The notes under the pieces: model-generated
Databases searched by the model: none
What the model was told of the DNA's origin: nothing
Seen by the model: the letters and a program-made list of their open reading frames with translations, nothing else
Translations under genes and position numbers: made by a program
Source of the DNA: JAKOWB01 sp038363005
GTDB lineage: Bacteria > Pseudomonadota > Alphaproteobacteria > Kiloniellales > JACOMY01
DNA: 64,000 bases
NCBI GenBank assembly: GCA_038363005.1
Contig: JBBQBI010000005.1
Location: 199,323-263,322, forward strand
Reading direction: 5' to 3'
Shown here: positions 1 to 10,895 of the stretch, in pieces
Position numbering within the stretch: the first letter of the stretch is position 1
Layout: every line of letters begins with the position of its first letter

Positions 1-2427
1 CGCCAGCTGCTGGCACTGCAGTTGGCCGCCTGGCAGCGCGAGCCGCCGGCCGGGCCGCTGATCGCCGCCGGCTCCACCGGCTCGATTCCCGCCGTAGCGC
101 GGCTACTGGCCGCGGTCGCCCGCCTGCCACAGGGCGCCGTGGTGCTGCCGGGCCTGGACGAGGCCGCCAGCGGACCGCTGTGGGAGGCCATCGAGCAGGA
201 CCCTGGCCACCCGCAGCATGGCCTGGCGCTGCTGTTGAAGACGCTGGAGGTCACCCCGGCGCAGGTGCGGCGCTGGCCGGCGGCGCCCGCCGCCGGGCCG
301 CGCGTCGCGCTGATCCAGGCCGCCCTGCGCCCGGCCAAGTTGACCGATTCCTGGCGCGACCTGGCGCGCCACGCCGATGACACGACCCGCGCCGCCTGGC
401 GCGCCGCGCTGGCCGGCCTGCGCTGGATCGACTGCCCCGGCCCGCGCGACGAGGCGACGGTGATCGCGCTGACCCTGCGCGAGGCGCTGGAGACGCCGGG
501 CCGCACCGCCGCGCTGGTGACGCCCGATCGCGCCCTGGCGCGCCGCGTGCGGGTCGAGCTGTGGCGCTGGGGCCTGGGAATCGACGATTCCGCCGGCACG
601 CCGCTGGACCAGACGCCGCCGGCCGTGCTGCTGCGCCTGCTGGCGCAGGCGGCGGCCGAGCGCTGCGCGCCGCTGGCGCTGCTGGAGCTGCTGAAGCACC
701 CGCTGGCGGCCGGCGGCCTGGCCCCCGGCGCCTTCCGCGCCCGCGCGCGGCAGCTCGAGCGGCTGGTGCTGCGCGGTCCCCGCCCGGCGCCCGACCTGGC
801 CGGGCTGCGTGCCACCATCGCGCAGCAGCGGACCGAGGCGAAACCCGACGAGCGGCAGGCGCTGGCGGCGCTGGACACCTGGATCGGCCAGCTTGAGACC
901 CTGCTGCGGCCCTACCTGGCAGCGATCGAGACCGCCGCCGCGGCGCCCGCCGATCTGCTGCAGGCCCTGCTGGCCGCCGGCGAGGCGCTGGCGGCGAGCG
1001 ACAGCGAGACCGGCGCCGAGCGCCTGTGGCGCGGCGAAGCCGGCGAGGCCGCCGCCGCGCTCTTCGCCGAGGTGCTGGCGGCGGGCGATTTTCCGCCAGT
1101 GGCGCCGGGCGATTGGCCGGCACTGTTCGAGGTGCTGCTGCGCGGCCAGGCGGTGCGGCCGCGCTGGGGCAGCCACCCGCGCCTCTTCCTCTGGGGCCCG
1201 CTCGAGGCCCGTCTGCAGCAGGCCGACCTGATGGTGCTGGGCGGCCTGAACGAAGGCACCTGGCCGGCCGAGAGCGACCCCGGCGCCTGGCTGTCGCGGC
1301 CGATGCGCACGGCCCTCGGCCTGCCCTCGCCGGAGCGGCGCACCGGCATGGCGGCGCACGACCTGGCGCAGGCGCTGGCCGCCCCCAGCGTGGTGCTGAC
1401 CCGCGCCGTGAAGGTCGAGGGCGCGCCGACCCTGCCGGCGCGCTGGCTGCTGCGGCTGGACGCGCTGCTGCGCACCTTGGGTATCGGCGAGGCGCTGACC
1501 CGCTGGAACGCCGCGGAGCTCGGCTGGTGCGACGCGCTGGACCGCCCGCCCGGCCCGCCGCAGCCAGCACGGCAGCCGGAACCGCGGCCACCGGTGGCGC
1601 TGCGCCCGCGCCGCCTGTCGGCGACCCGGATCGAGATCTGGATGCGCAACCCCTACGCCATCTTCGCGCGCTATGTGCTGGGGCTGGAGGCGCTGCCGCC
1701 GCTCGACCAGGACCCCAGCGCCGCCGAGCGCGGGCAGCTGGTGCACCGCGTGCTGGAGCGCTTCGCCGCCGACCACCCGGCGCGCCTGCCGGCCGATCCC
1801 GAGGGCACCCTGCAGGCCATTCTGGACCAGGAGCTGGCGATCGCCGCGGTGCGCCCCGGGCTGGCGCTGCTCTGGCGCCCGCGGCTGCAGCGCATCGCCA
1901 CCTGGTTCCTGGCCGAGGAGCGGCGACGACGCGGCGGCATCCTCAAGGTGCTGGTAGAGGCGCGCGGCCAGATCACCCTGCCGGGTCGTGACGCCGATTT
2001 CGTGCTGACCGCCTTTGCCGACCGCCTGGAGCTGGCGCCCGACGGCAGCATCACCATCATCGACTACAAGACCGGCAAGCCGCCGAGCGACACCGAGGTG
2101 CTCAGCGGGCGCTCGCCGCAGCTGCCGCTGGAAGCGGTGATCGCCGAGCAAGGCCGGTTCGCTGGGCTGCCGGCCGGCCCGCCGGCGGTGCTGCAAGTCT
2201 GGCACCTGACCGGCGGCGCCAAGCCTGGCAACGCACGCTCGGTGAAGGATTGGACACCGGCGCTGGCGGCCGACGCCTATGACGGCCTGGCGACCTTGAT
2301 CGACCAGTTCGACGATCCGGCCACGCCTTACTACGCCTGGCCCGACGCCGCCTTTCCGCCGCGCTTCGACGACTATGCCCTGCTGGCCCGCGTGCCCGAG
2401 TGGGCCAGCGGCGAGGAAGAAACATGA
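1..2427 (+). CDS. addB: Double-strand break repair protein AddB (5' truncated by window)
   Basis: Subunit of the AddAB helicase-nuclease, which resects double-strand DNA ends for RecA loading, the alphaproteobacterial counterpart of RecBCD. The frame is already open at base 1, so the true start and N-terminal helicase-like motifs lie outside the window. The visible part is the Ala/Leu/Arg-rich C-terminal two thirds, ending in a PD-(D/E)XK nuclease core with an IIDYKTGKPP motif near bases 2056-2085. No cysteines follow this motif, so the Fe-S staple known from Bacillus AddB seems absent, as in related proteobacterial proteins. The stop overlaps the addA start (ATGA), which supports the pairing and translational coupling. 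Confidence 0.9.
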   Translation, partial: RQLLALQLAAWQREPPAGPLIAAGSTGSIPAVARLLAAVARLPQGAVVLPGLDEAASGPLWEAIEQDPGHPQHGLALLLKTLEVTPAQVRRWPAAPAAGPRVALIQAALRPAKLTDSWRDLARHADDTTRAAWRAALAGLRWIDCPGPRDEATVIALTLREALETPGRTAALVTPDRALARRVRVELWRWGLGIDDSAGTPLDQTPPAVLLRLLAQAAAERCAPLALLELLKHPLAAGGLAPGAFRARARQLERLVLRGPRPAPDLAGLRATIAQQRTEAKPDERQALAALDTWIGQLETLLRPYLAAIETAAAAPADLLQALLAAGEALAASDSETGAERLWRGEAGEAAAALFAEVLAAGDFPPVAPGDWPALFEVLLRGQAVRPRWGSHPRLFLWGPLEARLQQADLMVLGGLNEGTWPAESDPGAWLSRPMRTALGLPSPERRTGMAAHDLAQALAAPSVVLTRAVKVEGAPTLPARWLLRLDALLRTLGIGEALTRWNAAELGWCDALDRPPGPPQPARQPEPRPPVALRPRRLSATRIEIWMRNPYAIFARYVLGLEALPPLDQDPSAAERGQLVHRVLERFAADHPARLPADPEGTLQAILDQELAIAAVRPGLALLWRPRLQRIATWFLAEERRRRGGILKVLVEARGQITLPGRDADFVLTAFADRLELAPDGSITIIDYKTGKPPSDTEVLSGRSPQLPLEAVIAEQGRFAGLPAGPPAVLQVWHLTGGAKPGNARSVKDWTPALAADAYDGLATLIDQFDDPATPYYAWPDAAFPPRFDDYALLARVPEWASGEEET

Positions 2428-5400
2428 GCGGCGCGGTACAGCGCGATCCGCGCACCGACGCCAGCCAACGCCAGCGCTTGGCGCTGGACCCGACGGCCAC
2501 GGTCTGGGTGCAGGCCTCGGCCGGCACCGGCAAGACCAAGGTGCTGGTCGACCGCGTGCTGTCGCTGCTGCTGGCCGGGGGCGAGCCGCAGCGCATCCGC
2601 TGCTTGACCTTCACCAAGGCGGCGGCGGCGGAAATGAAGAACCGCCTGCTGCAGGCACTGGCCGACTGGGCGACGCTGCCCGGCGCCGAGCTGACGCAGC
2701 GGCTTTACGATCTGCTGGGCCGACCACCGACGGCTGAGGAGGAGCAGGCGGCGGCGCGCCTCTTCGCCCGCGTGCTCGACGCGCCGGGCGGGCTGCAGAT
2801 CCAGACCATCCATGCCTTCTGCCAGGGGCTGCTGGCGCGCTTTCCACTGGAGGCCGGCATCAGCCCGCGCTTCACCCTGGTGGAGGAGCGCAGCGCCGCC
2901 GAGCTGATGGCGGCAGCGCGCGCCGACCTGCTGGCCGAGGCCGAGCTGCCGGGCCGCGAGGCCGACCTGCGCTGGGCGCTGGAGCAACTCCTGCTGGCCG
3001 GTGGCGAGACCACCCTGGCCAAGCTGGCCGACGCCATGGTGCAGAAGCGCGCCTGGTTCGAGCGCTGCCTGGCCGGCCGCAGCGTGGTCGGCGCCGTCGC
3101 CGTGGTAGAGCACGCGGCCGGCCTGGCGCCAGGCGAGACGCGGGAGAGCCTGCTAGCCGCCGCGCTGGCCGAGCCGGCGCTGCGCGCGGGGCCGTTGCGC
3201 GCGCTCTGCCAACTGATGGCTGGCGGCCTGGACAGCGACCGCAAGGTGGCCGATGGCATGGCCGGCCTGCTGGCGGCCGAGGCCGGCAAGCGGCCGCACC
3301 ACTACGAGGACTGGCGCGGCGCCTTCCTGACCAACGACGGCACGGTGCGCAAGAAGCTGCCGACCAAGAAGTTGGCGGGTGCCGCGCCAATGCTTGCCGC
3401 GCTCTTCCTTGAAGAAGGCGAGCGCTTGCTCCTGCTGGAGCAGCGCCTGGCGGCGGCCGACCTGGTCGAGGACTGTCGCGCGCTCTTCACCGTGGCCGAG
3501 CGGCTGCTGGACTTCTACCAGCAGCGCAAGGCGGCGCTGGGCGGGCTGGACTATGCCGACCTGATCGCTGCCACGGCGCGGCTGCTGGGGCAGCCGGGCC
3601 GCGCCGCCTGGGTGCTCTACAAGCTGGACGAAGGCATCGAGCACCTGCTGATCGACGAGGCGCAGGACACCAGCGCCGAGCAGTGGCAGGTGGTGCGCCA
3701 GCTGACCGCCGAGTTCCATGCCGGCGAAGGCGCGCACGAGGACAAGGGCGGGGCTGTGCGCACCGTCTTCGCAGTGGGCGACGGCAAGCAATCGATCTAT
3801 CGCTTCCAGGGCGCCGACCCGGCTGGCTTCCGCGACGCCGCCACGCACTTCCGCGAGCGGGTGGAGGCGGTGCGCCAGGCCTTCCGCGCGGTGCCGCTGA
3901 GCCACTCCTTCCGCTCGGTCGAGGCGGTGCTGCAGGCGGTGGACCGGGTCTTCGCGCTGCCCGCGGCGCAGGACGGCGTGGCCACGCCGGGCGAGGCGGT
4001 GGTGCATGCCGCCACCCGCCTGGGCCAGGCCGGGCGCGTCGAGATCTGGCCGCTGGTGCAACCACCAAACGTCGACCCACCGCTGCCCTGGGCACCACCG
4101 GTGACGCGACGCAGCCTGGTCGACCCCGCGGTGGCGCTTGCTGAGTCGCTGGCGCAGACGCTGGCCGGCTGGTTCGCCGCCGATCCGGCGACCCTGGGTC
4201 CCGACCATCCGGCCTGGCTGGACAGCAAGGCGCGGCCGGTGGCGCCGGGCGACGTGCTGATCCTGGTGCGCCGGCGCAACGCGCTGTTCCACGCCCTGGC
4301 GCGCGCGCTGAAGCGCCAGGGCGTGCCGGTGGCGGGTGTCGACCGCATGGTGTTGCCGGAACAGACAGCGGTGCGCGACCTGCTGTCGCTCGGCCGCTTC
4401 CTGCTGCTGCCGGACGACGACCTCAGCCTGGCCGAGGTGATGAAGGGCCCGCTGGGCGGGCTGGACGACGACGACCTGATGGCGCTGGCTGCCCAGCGCG
4501 AAGGCCAGAGCCTGTGGCAGGCGCTGGCGGCGCGCCAAGGCCTGAAGCCGGCCTATGACGCGCTGCGCCAACGGCTGGAGGCGCTGCTGGCGCAGGTCGA
4601 CTTCGTGCCGCCCTACGAGCTCTTCGCCGGACTGCTGGGCGCCGGCGAGGGACGGCGCCGCTGGCTCGGCCGCCTGGGCGAGGAGGCGGCCGATCCGCTG
4701 GACGAATTCCTGGCCCAGGCGCTGGCCTATGAGCGCGACCACGCCCCCTCGCTGCAGGGTTTCCTGGCCTGGCTGGAGCAGGGCGCGCTGGAGGTGAAGC
4801 GCGACCTGGAGGCCGGCGGCCCGGCGGTGCGCATCATGACGGTGCACGGTGCCAAGGGCCTGCAGGCGCCCATCGTCTTCCTGCCCGACACGACGCAGCC
4901 GGCCAAGGCGCAGGACAGCCTGCTGGAGGATCCGCGCCACGCCCTGGTGCTGCGCAGCAGCGGGCTGCTGAAGGCAGTGCCCTTCGCCGCCCAGGTGCAG
5001 GGCGCCAACGAGGCGGCGACGGCGCAGGAGTACCGCCGTTTGCTGTACGTCGCGCTGACCCGGGCGGAGGATCGGCTCTACCTCTGCGGCTACCTTGGCG
5101 GCAAGGCGCTGTCGCCCGACTCCTGGTACGCCCTGGCAGCCAAGGCGCTGGCCGGGCTGGAGGCCGACCAGGCGCAGGCGCTGAGCGAGATCCTGGCGCC
5201 GGTCGCGGCGCCGCAGAGCGCCGCGCCGGAGAGACCGCGCCTGGCGGCCCGGCCGACCGCGCCGCCGCCGCCGCTGGCCGACTTCGCCGCCCGCCCGCCG
5301 CCGCCGGAGCCGACACCGCCCCGCCCGCTGGCGCCAAGCCGACCGAGCGGCGAGGAGCCGCCCGGCCTGTCGCCGCTGGCCGAGAGCGAGGGCGGGCGCT

Positions 5401-5888
5401 GGCGGCGTGGGCTGCTGCTCCACCGGCTGCTGCAGAGCCTGCCGGAGCTGCCGGCGGCGCGGCGCGCCGCGGCCGCCCGCCGCTTCCTGAGCGAGCCGGC
5501 GCAGGGACTGGACCCGGCGACGGTCGCTGCTTGGACGGCCGAGATACTGGCAGTCATGGAGCTACCGGAGGCGGCGCCGCTGTTCGGACCGGACAGCCGC
5601 GCCGAGGTGCCGATCGTCGGCCGGGTCGGCGGCCAGCGCATCGCCGGGCGCCTGGACCGCCTGGCGGTGACCGCCGAGGCCGTCTGGCTGGCCGACTACA
5701 AGACCAATCGCCCGCCGCCGGCCAGCGAAGATGCCGTGCCGGAACAATACCTGCGCCAGCTGGCGGCCTATGGCGCGCTGCTGGCCGAAATCTACAAAGG
5801 CAAGGAAATCAAGAGCTTCCTGCTGTGGACCGACGGCCCGCGCCTGATGCAGATCAGTCCGGATCGACTAGCTCCCTGGGTACCTTGA
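2424..5888 (+). CDS. addA: Double-strand break repair helicase AddA
   Basis: UvrD/Rep-family helicase-nuclease subunit partnering AddB. The start chosen is the ATG at 2424, which overlaps the addB stop as ATGA and is preceded by GAGGAAG; an upstream in-frame start exists but lies inside addB. The product is 1154 residues. Walker A is ASAGTGKT at residues 31-38, the DEAQD box is at about 411-415, a VHGAKGL superfamily-1 motif is near 807, and a C-terminal RecB-type nuclease has GRLDRL followed by ADYKTNR at about 1089-1095. A Pro-rich linker (near 960-990) separates helicase and nuclease parts. Length and domain order fit alphaproteobacterial AddA. Confidence 0.95.
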   Translation: MSGAVQRDPRTDASQRQRLALDPTATVWVQASAGTGKTKVLVDRVLSLLLAGGEPQRIRCLTFTKAAAAEMKNRLLQALADWATLPGAELTQRLYDLLGRPPTAEEEQAAARLFARVLDAPGGLQIQTIHAFCQGLLARFPLEAGISPRFTLVEERSAAELMAAARADLLAEAELPGREADLRWALEQLLLAGGETTLAKLADAMVQKRAWFERCLAGRSVVGAVAVVEHAAGLAPGETRESLLAAALAEPALRAGPLRALCQLMAGGLDSDRKVADGMAGLLAAEAGKRPHHYEDWRGAFLTNDGTVRKKLPTKKLAGAAPMLAALFLEEGERLLLLEQRLAAADLVEDCRALFTVAERLLDFYQQRKAALGGLDYADLIAATARLLGQPGRAAWVLYKLDEGIEHLLIDEAQDTSAEQWQVVRQLTAEFHAGEGAHEDKGGAVRTVFAVGDGKQSIYRFQGADPAGFRDAATHFRERVEAVRQAFRAVPLSHSFRSVEAVLQAVDRVFALPAAQDGVATPGEAVVHAATRLGQAGRVEIWPLVQPPNVDPPLPWAPPVTRRSLVDPAVALAESLAQTLAGWFAADPATLGPDHPAWLDSKARPVAPGDVLILVRRRNALFHALARALKRQGVPVAGVDRMVLPEQTAVRDLLSLGRFLLLPDDDLSLAEVMKGPLGGLDDDDLMALAAQREGQSLWQALAARQGLKPAYDALRQRLEALLAQVDFVPPYELFAGLLGAGEGRRRWLGRLGEEAADPLDEFLAQALAYERDHAPSLQGFLAWLEQGALEVKRDLEAGGPAVRIMTVHGAKGLQAPIVFLPDTTQPAKAQDSLLEDPRHALVLRSSGLLKAVPFAAQVQGANEAATAQEYRRLLYVALTRAEDRLYLCGYLGGKALSPDSWYALAAKALAGLEADQAQALSEILAPVAAPQSAAPERPRLAARPTAPPPPLADFAARPPPPEPTPPRPLAPSRPSGEEPPGLSPLAESEGGRWRRGLLLHRLLQSLPELPAARRAAAARRFLSEPAQGLDPATVAAWTAEILAVMELPEAAPLFGPDSRAEVPIVGRVGGQRIAGRLDRLAVTAEAVWLADYKTNRPPPASEDAVPEQYLRQLAAYGALLAEIYKGKEIKSFLLWTDGPRLMQISPDRLAPWVP

Positions 5889-5974
5889 CGCTGCTTCCCC
5901 AGGCTCCCTAGATTCCGGTGTAACATCCCGTCCCCCGGCCCTCGCCGGTGGCACCCAAGGAGACAACACCGCCG

Positions 5975-6295
5975 ATGAGCAGCAACAAAGTCACCGACTC
6001 CTCCTTCGAGAACGACGTCTTGAAGGCGGACGGCCCGGTCCTGGTGGACTTCTGGGCCGAGTGGTGCGGCCCTTGCCGCGCCATTGCACCGGCGCTTGAA
6101 GAGATCGCCGGCGAGATGAACGGCCGCGTCCGCGTGGTCAAGGTCAACATCGACGAGAACCCGAAGACGCCGTCGGAGTACGGCGTGCGCGCCATCCCCA
6201 CCCTGATGGTCTTCAAGGACGGTCAAGTGGTGGCGACCAAGCTGGGCGCACTGCAGAAGAGCCAGCTCCAGCAGTGGGTCGAGTCGGTCATCTGA
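5975..6295 (+). CDS. trxA: Thioredoxin 1
   Basis: Cytoplasmic disulfide reductase that reduces ribonucleotide reductase, methionine sulfoxide reductase and similar partners and is recycled by thioredoxin reductase. It has 106 residues, with the classic WCGPC active site (Cys31, Cys34) after VDFWAEW and the cis-proline loop RAIPTLM. The ATG at 5975 is chosen because AAGGAG lies at 5957-5962 and the product then matches normal thioredoxin length; a GTG nine codons upstream would add a tail and overlap that ribosome site. It lies 86 bp after addA in the same direction, as in many alphaproteobacteria, and is closed by a terminator. Confidence 0.96.
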   Translation: MSSNKVTDSSFENDVLKADGPVLVDFWAEWCGPCRAIAPALEEIAGEMNGRVRVVKVNIDENPKTPSEYGVRAIPTLMVFKDGQVVATKLGALQKSQLQQWVESVI

Positions 6296-6322
6296 CAGCT
6301 CGCTGAATACACATGCAGTGGG

Positions 6323-6348
6323 GGCCCTGCCGAAAGGCGGGGCCTTTT
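6323..6348 (+). terminator. Rho-independent terminator of trxA
   Basis: A nine-base stem (6323-6331 with 6336-6344, one G-T wobble) encloses a GAAA loop and is followed by TTTT. It lies 28 bases after the trxA stop. Confidence 0.8.
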
Positions 6349-6361
6349 GCTGTTTGTCGAA

Positions 6362-6442
6362 CACCCTCACCCCAACCCCTCTCCCTGAGGGAGAGGGGCT
6401 TACCTTTTGTCCCTCTCCCTCAGGGAGAGGGTAGGGTGAGGG
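6362..6442. repeat. Palindromic CCCTCACCCC / CCCTCTCCC repeat
   Basis: Two almost perfect inner palindromes (CCCTCTCCCT-N-AGGGAGAGGG type) are nested inside an outer inverted pair, CCCTCACCCC...GGGTGAGGG. It fills the gap between the convergent trxA and folC genes. The same motif family recurs at 39347-39480. Elements of this kind are common dispersed intergenic repeats in GC-rich proteobacteria. Here it could fold in either transcript and act as a bidirectional stop. Confidence 0.8.
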
Positions 6443-6445
6443 CGT

Positions 6446-7747
6446 TTACCCGTTCTCCGCCAGTACCCGACCCGCCAGGTAGAGCGAGCCGCAGATCAGC
6501 ACCCGCGCCTGGCCCGCGCGCGGGAGCGCTGCCACGGCTTCGGCCAGCGAGGCGCGCGGCGTGATGCCGGGGGCCTTGCCGGCGGCCTCGGCGGCGGTCA
6601 GCGAATTGACCTCGCCCGGGATCGCCACCGCCTGGACGCTGGCGGCGCGTGGCAGCAGGGGGGCGAGGAAGGCCTGCGCCGCCTTGGTGTTCAGCATGCC
6701 GAAGATGACGTGCAGCGGGCGGCCGTCGGCGGCCTGCCAGAGGTCGAGCTGCTGGGCGATGACTCGGCCGGCGTCCTCGTTGTGGCCGCCGTCGAGAAAC
6801 AGCTCCCAGCCGGCCGGCAGTGCCTCGATCAGCGGGCCGCGCGTCAGGCGCTGCAGGCGGGCCGGCCACTCGGCCGACAGCAGGCCACTGGCCAGGACAT
6901 TGTCATCCAGGCCGAAGCCCAGGCGCGCGCGCTCCAGCAGCGAGGCGGCGGCCAGCGCGGTGGCGGCGTTGCCGTACTGGTGCGGGCCCAGCAGGCGCGG
7001 GCGTGGGAAGCGCCGGCCGTTGTAGAGCAGGCTCTCGCCGGCTGGCTCGAACTGCCACTCGAAGCCGGCGCGGTAGAGAATGGCGCCGACCGCGGCCGCC
7101 TGGCGGGCAATCACCGCGCCGGCGCGCGGATCCTGCGGTGCCACGGCGGTCGGCACGCCGCGCTTGAGGATGCCGGCCTTCTCGCCGGCGATGGCCTCCA
7201 GCGTGTCGCCCAGGTACTGCATGTGATCCATCGAGATCGAGGTGATCACCGTGGCGGCCGGACGCGCGATGACGTTGGTGGCGTCCAGGCGGCCGCCCAG
7301 CCCGACCTCGAGCAGCACCACGTCGGCCGGGGTGCGGGCAAAGGCCAGCAGCGCCGCCACCGTGGTGATCTCGAAGAAGGTGATGGGATCAGGACCGTTG
7401 GCGGCCTCGCACTCTTCCAGCAGCGCCACCAGCGCCGCCTCGTCGATCAGCTGGCCGGCCAGACGGATGCGCTCGTGGAAGCGCACCAGGTGCGGCGAGG
7501 TATAGACGTGCACCCGCTGCCCGGCGGCCTCCAGCATGGCGCGCAGGTAGGCGATGACCGAGCCCTTGCCGTTGGTGCCGGCGACATGCACGACGGGCGG
7601 CAGCTCGTCCTGCGGATTGCCCACCAGGTCCAGGAGGCGCCAGACGCGTTCCAAGGTCAGGTCGATGACCTTGGGGTGCAGCCGCATCAGGCGTTCCAGG
7701 ACCAGGTCGCTGCCCCGCTCTTGTCCCGGGGCGCCCTGGCTGATCAT
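6446..7747 (-). CDS. folC: Bifunctional folylpolyglutamate synthase / dihydrofolate synthase
   Basis: Mur-ligase-type ATP-dependent enzyme that adds L-glutamate to dihydropteroate and extends folate polyglutamate tails. The product has 433 residues, with a P-loop GTNGKGS at residues 57-63, the TSPHL segment shortly after, an ITSISMDHMQYLG stretch typical of FolC, and a C-terminal domain with the LDGGHNEDA motif. Length is normal. It is the last gene of the minus-strand core block, nine bases after accD, so the two are probably co-transcribed; accD-folC adjacency is common across proteobacteria. Confidence 0.95.
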   Translation of the reverse strand: MISQGAPGQERGSDLVLERLMRLHPKVIDLTLERVWRLLDLVGNPQDELPPVVHVAGTNGKGSVIAYLRAMLEAAGQRVHVYTSPHLVRFHERIRLAGQLIDEAALVALLEECEAANGPDPITFFEITTVAALLAFARTPADVVLLEVGLGGRLDATNVIARPAATVITSISMDHMQYLGDTLEAIAGEKAGILKRGVPTAVAPQDPRAGAVIARQAAAVGAILYRAGFEWQFEPAGESLLYNGRRFPRPRLLGPHQYGNAATALAAASLLERARLGFGLDDNVLASGLLSAEWPARLQRLTRGPLIEALPAGWELFLDGGHNEDAGRVIAQQLDLWQAADGRPLHVIFGMLNTKAAQAFLAPLLPRAASVQAVAIPGEVNSLTAAEAAGKAPGITPRASLAEAVAALPRAGQARVLICGSLYLAGRVLAENG

Positions 7748-7756
7748 GCGGAAACC

Positions 7757-8653
7757 TCAGGTCTTGGCGGGAACCGGCAGCATCACCACCTCGGCCACCG
7801 GCTGCTTTTCCAGCAGCAGGCGCAGCACGCGGATGATGGTGTTACGCAGCTCCTTGCGATGCACCACCAGGTCGACCATGCCGTGCTCCAGCAGGTACTC
7901 GGCGCGCTGGAAGCCCTCCGGCAGCTTCTCGCGGATGGTCTCCTCGATCACCCGCTGGCCGGCGAAGCCGATCACCGCGCCGGGCTCCGCCATGGCGATG
8001 TCACCCAGCATGGCGAAGGAGGCCGAGACGCCGCCGGTGGTGGGATCGGTCAGCAGCACGAGATAGGGCAGGCCCTTTTCCTTCACCATCTCCACCGCGA
8101 TGGTGCTGCGCGGCATCTGCATCAGCGACAGGATGCCTTCCTGCATGCGCGCGCCGCCGGAGGCCGGGATCACCAGCAGCGGCGCCTCCTGCAGCACCGC
8201 CAGCTTGGCGGCGGTCAGGATGCCCTCGCCCACGGCGATGCCCATGGAGCCGCCCATGAACTGGAAATTGAAGGCGGCGACCACCAGCGGCAGGCCGCCG
8301 ATGCGGCCGTGCGCCACCACGATGGCATCCTGCTCGCCGGTCTTCGCCTGGCTGTCGCGCAGCCGGTCGCTGTAGCGCTTCTGGTCGCGGAAGCGCAGCG
8401 GGTCGGCGATAGTCTCGGGCAGCTCGACCGCGGTGAAGTCGCCGCCGTCGAACAGCAGCTTCAGGCGCTCCTGCACCTTCAGGCGCAGGTGATGGCCGCA
8501 GTGCGGGCAGACCCGCAGGTTGGCATCGAGTTCACGGTGGAACACCATGGCGGCGCACTGTGGGCACTTTTCCCACAGGTTGTCCGGCACCTCGGGCTTG
8601 CGCTCGACCAGGGCGCGAATCTTCGGGCGGACGAAGTTGTTGATCCAGTTCAT
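7757..8653 (-). CDS. accD: Acetyl-CoA carboxylase carboxyltransferase subunit beta
   Basis: Beta half of the carboxyltransferase that moves the carboxyl group from biotin to acetyl-CoA, giving malonyl-CoA for fatty acid synthesis; it works with AccA, which is not in this window. The product has 298 residues. An N-terminal zinc ribbon has Cys30, Cys33, Cys49 and Cys52 (CPQC and CPHC), followed by the crotonase-like carboxyltransferase core with GGSMGIAVGE and SGGARMQEG. It lies downstream of trpFBA, separated from trpA by a 146-base gap filled with a palindromic repeat. Confidence 0.96.
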   Translation of the reverse strand: MNWINNFVRPKIRALVERKPEVPDNLWEKCPQCAAMVFHRELDANLRVCPHCGHHLRLKVQERLKLLFDGGDFTAVELPETIADPLRFRDQKRYSDRLRDSQAKTGEQDAIVVAHGRIGGLPLVVAAFNFQFMGGSMGIAVGEGILTAAKLAVLQEAPLLVIPASGGARMQEGILSLMQMPRSTIAVEMVKEKGLPYLVLLTDPTTGGVSASFAMLGDIAMAEPGAVIGFAGQRVIEETIREKLPEGFQRAEYLLEHGMVDLVVHRKELRNTIIRVLRLLLEKQPVAEVVMLPVPAKT

Positions 8654-8690
8654 CGGCGGAACCCGTGCTGCACTCGTGTCACCCTATCAC

Positions 8691-8788
8691 GTCATGGCCA
8701 GGCTTGACCCGGCCATCCAGGTCCTTACCTGGGGTCTCGCGCCTCTCACTGCTACCACCTGGATGCCCGGGTCAAGCCCGGGCATGAC
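8691..8788. repeat. Alphaproteobacterial palindromic repeat (GTCATGsCCrGGCTTGACCC type)
   Basis: Two 32-base arms, 8691-8722 and 8757-8788, are inverted copies matching at 29 of 32 positions and flank a spacer of about 34 bases. This motif is a familiar dispersed repeat in alphaproteobacterial genomes. It occupies the trpA-accD gap and could form a large hairpin in the trp transcript. Confidence 0.85.
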
Positions 8789-8799
8789 AAGAGAGCGGG

Positions 8800-9626
8800 T
8801 TACGCGGCCCGCGGCGCAACACCCTTTGCCAGCCCGGCCACCAAGGCCAGCACGTCCTGCGCCAGCCCTGGCTTGGCCTTGCCGGCCTCGTCCAGGTTGA
8901 CCCGCACCCGCTCGACCAGGGCCGAGCCGACCACCGCGGCCTCGGCTGACTGGGTCACGGTGCCGACGTTATCGGCCGTCTTGATGCCGAAGCCGACGGC
9001 GATCGGCAGGCTGGTGAAGCGCTTCAGCCGGCCGACGGCGCGGGCGATCTCCTCCGCCGAGGCCGAGGCGGTGCCGGTGATGCCCATGATGGAGACGTAG
9101 TAGACGAAGCCCGAGGTGCGGTTCAGCACGATGGGCAGGCGCGCGTCGTCGCTGGTCGGCGTCGCCAGGCGGATCCAGTGCAGCCCCTGGTCGATCGCCG
9201 GCTGGCAGAGCTCCTCGTCCTCCTCCGGCGGCAGGTCGACGATGATCAAGCCGTCGACACCCGCTGCTTTTGCATGCTCGAGGAAGCGCGCCACGCCCAT
9301 CGAATAGATCGGGTTGTAGTAGCCCATCAGGATGATCGGCGTGGCCTGGTCCTCGGCGCGGAAGCGGCGCACCAGGTCCAGCGTCTTGGCCAAGGTCATG
9401 CCGCCCTTCAGCGCACGCAGGCTGGAGGCCTGGATCGCCGGGCCGTCGGCCATGGGATCGGAGAAGGGCATGCCCAGCTCGATCACGTCGGCGCCGGCCG
9501 CCGGCAGCCCCTGCAGGATCTGCCACGAAGTCTCCAGGTCGGGATCGCCGGCGGTGACGAAGGTGACCAGGCCGCCGCGGCCCTCGGCCTTCAGCTTGGC
9601 GAAGCGCTGTTCCAGACGGGACGCCA

Positions 9627-9627
<1 letters not shown>
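8800..9627 (-). CDS. trpA: Tryptophan synthase alpha chain
   Basis: Cleaves indole-3-glycerol phosphate to indole and glyceraldehyde-3-phosphate; indole is channelled to TrpB. The product has 275 residues. The catalytic acid and base appear as Glu50 (in VIELGMPFSDP) and Asp61 (in ADGPAIQ), matching Glu49 and Asp60 of the enteric enzyme. The phosphate-binding loop GFGIKT is near the C-terminal third. Its ATG shares one base with the trpB stop (TGATG), indicating translational coupling. Confidence 0.96.
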
Positions 9628-10838
<1,211 letters not shown>

Positions 10839-10895
10839 GACGGCTCCTCGAATGCGGCCGGAGATTGCCTCAAGAGCCCGATGGGGGCAACGCCG

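Noticed and set aside
103..2205. Very long minus-strand open frames opposite addB and addA (also 3153-5423)
   Set aside because: Gln/Arg/Gly-rich translations without domains, exactly antisense to clear genes; long antisense frames are normal in such GC-rich DNA.
6710..8707. 665-codon plus-strand frame over folC and accD, and 9645-11660 over trpBF
   Set aside because: His/Gln/Arg-rich shadow translations opposite well-recognised enzymes.
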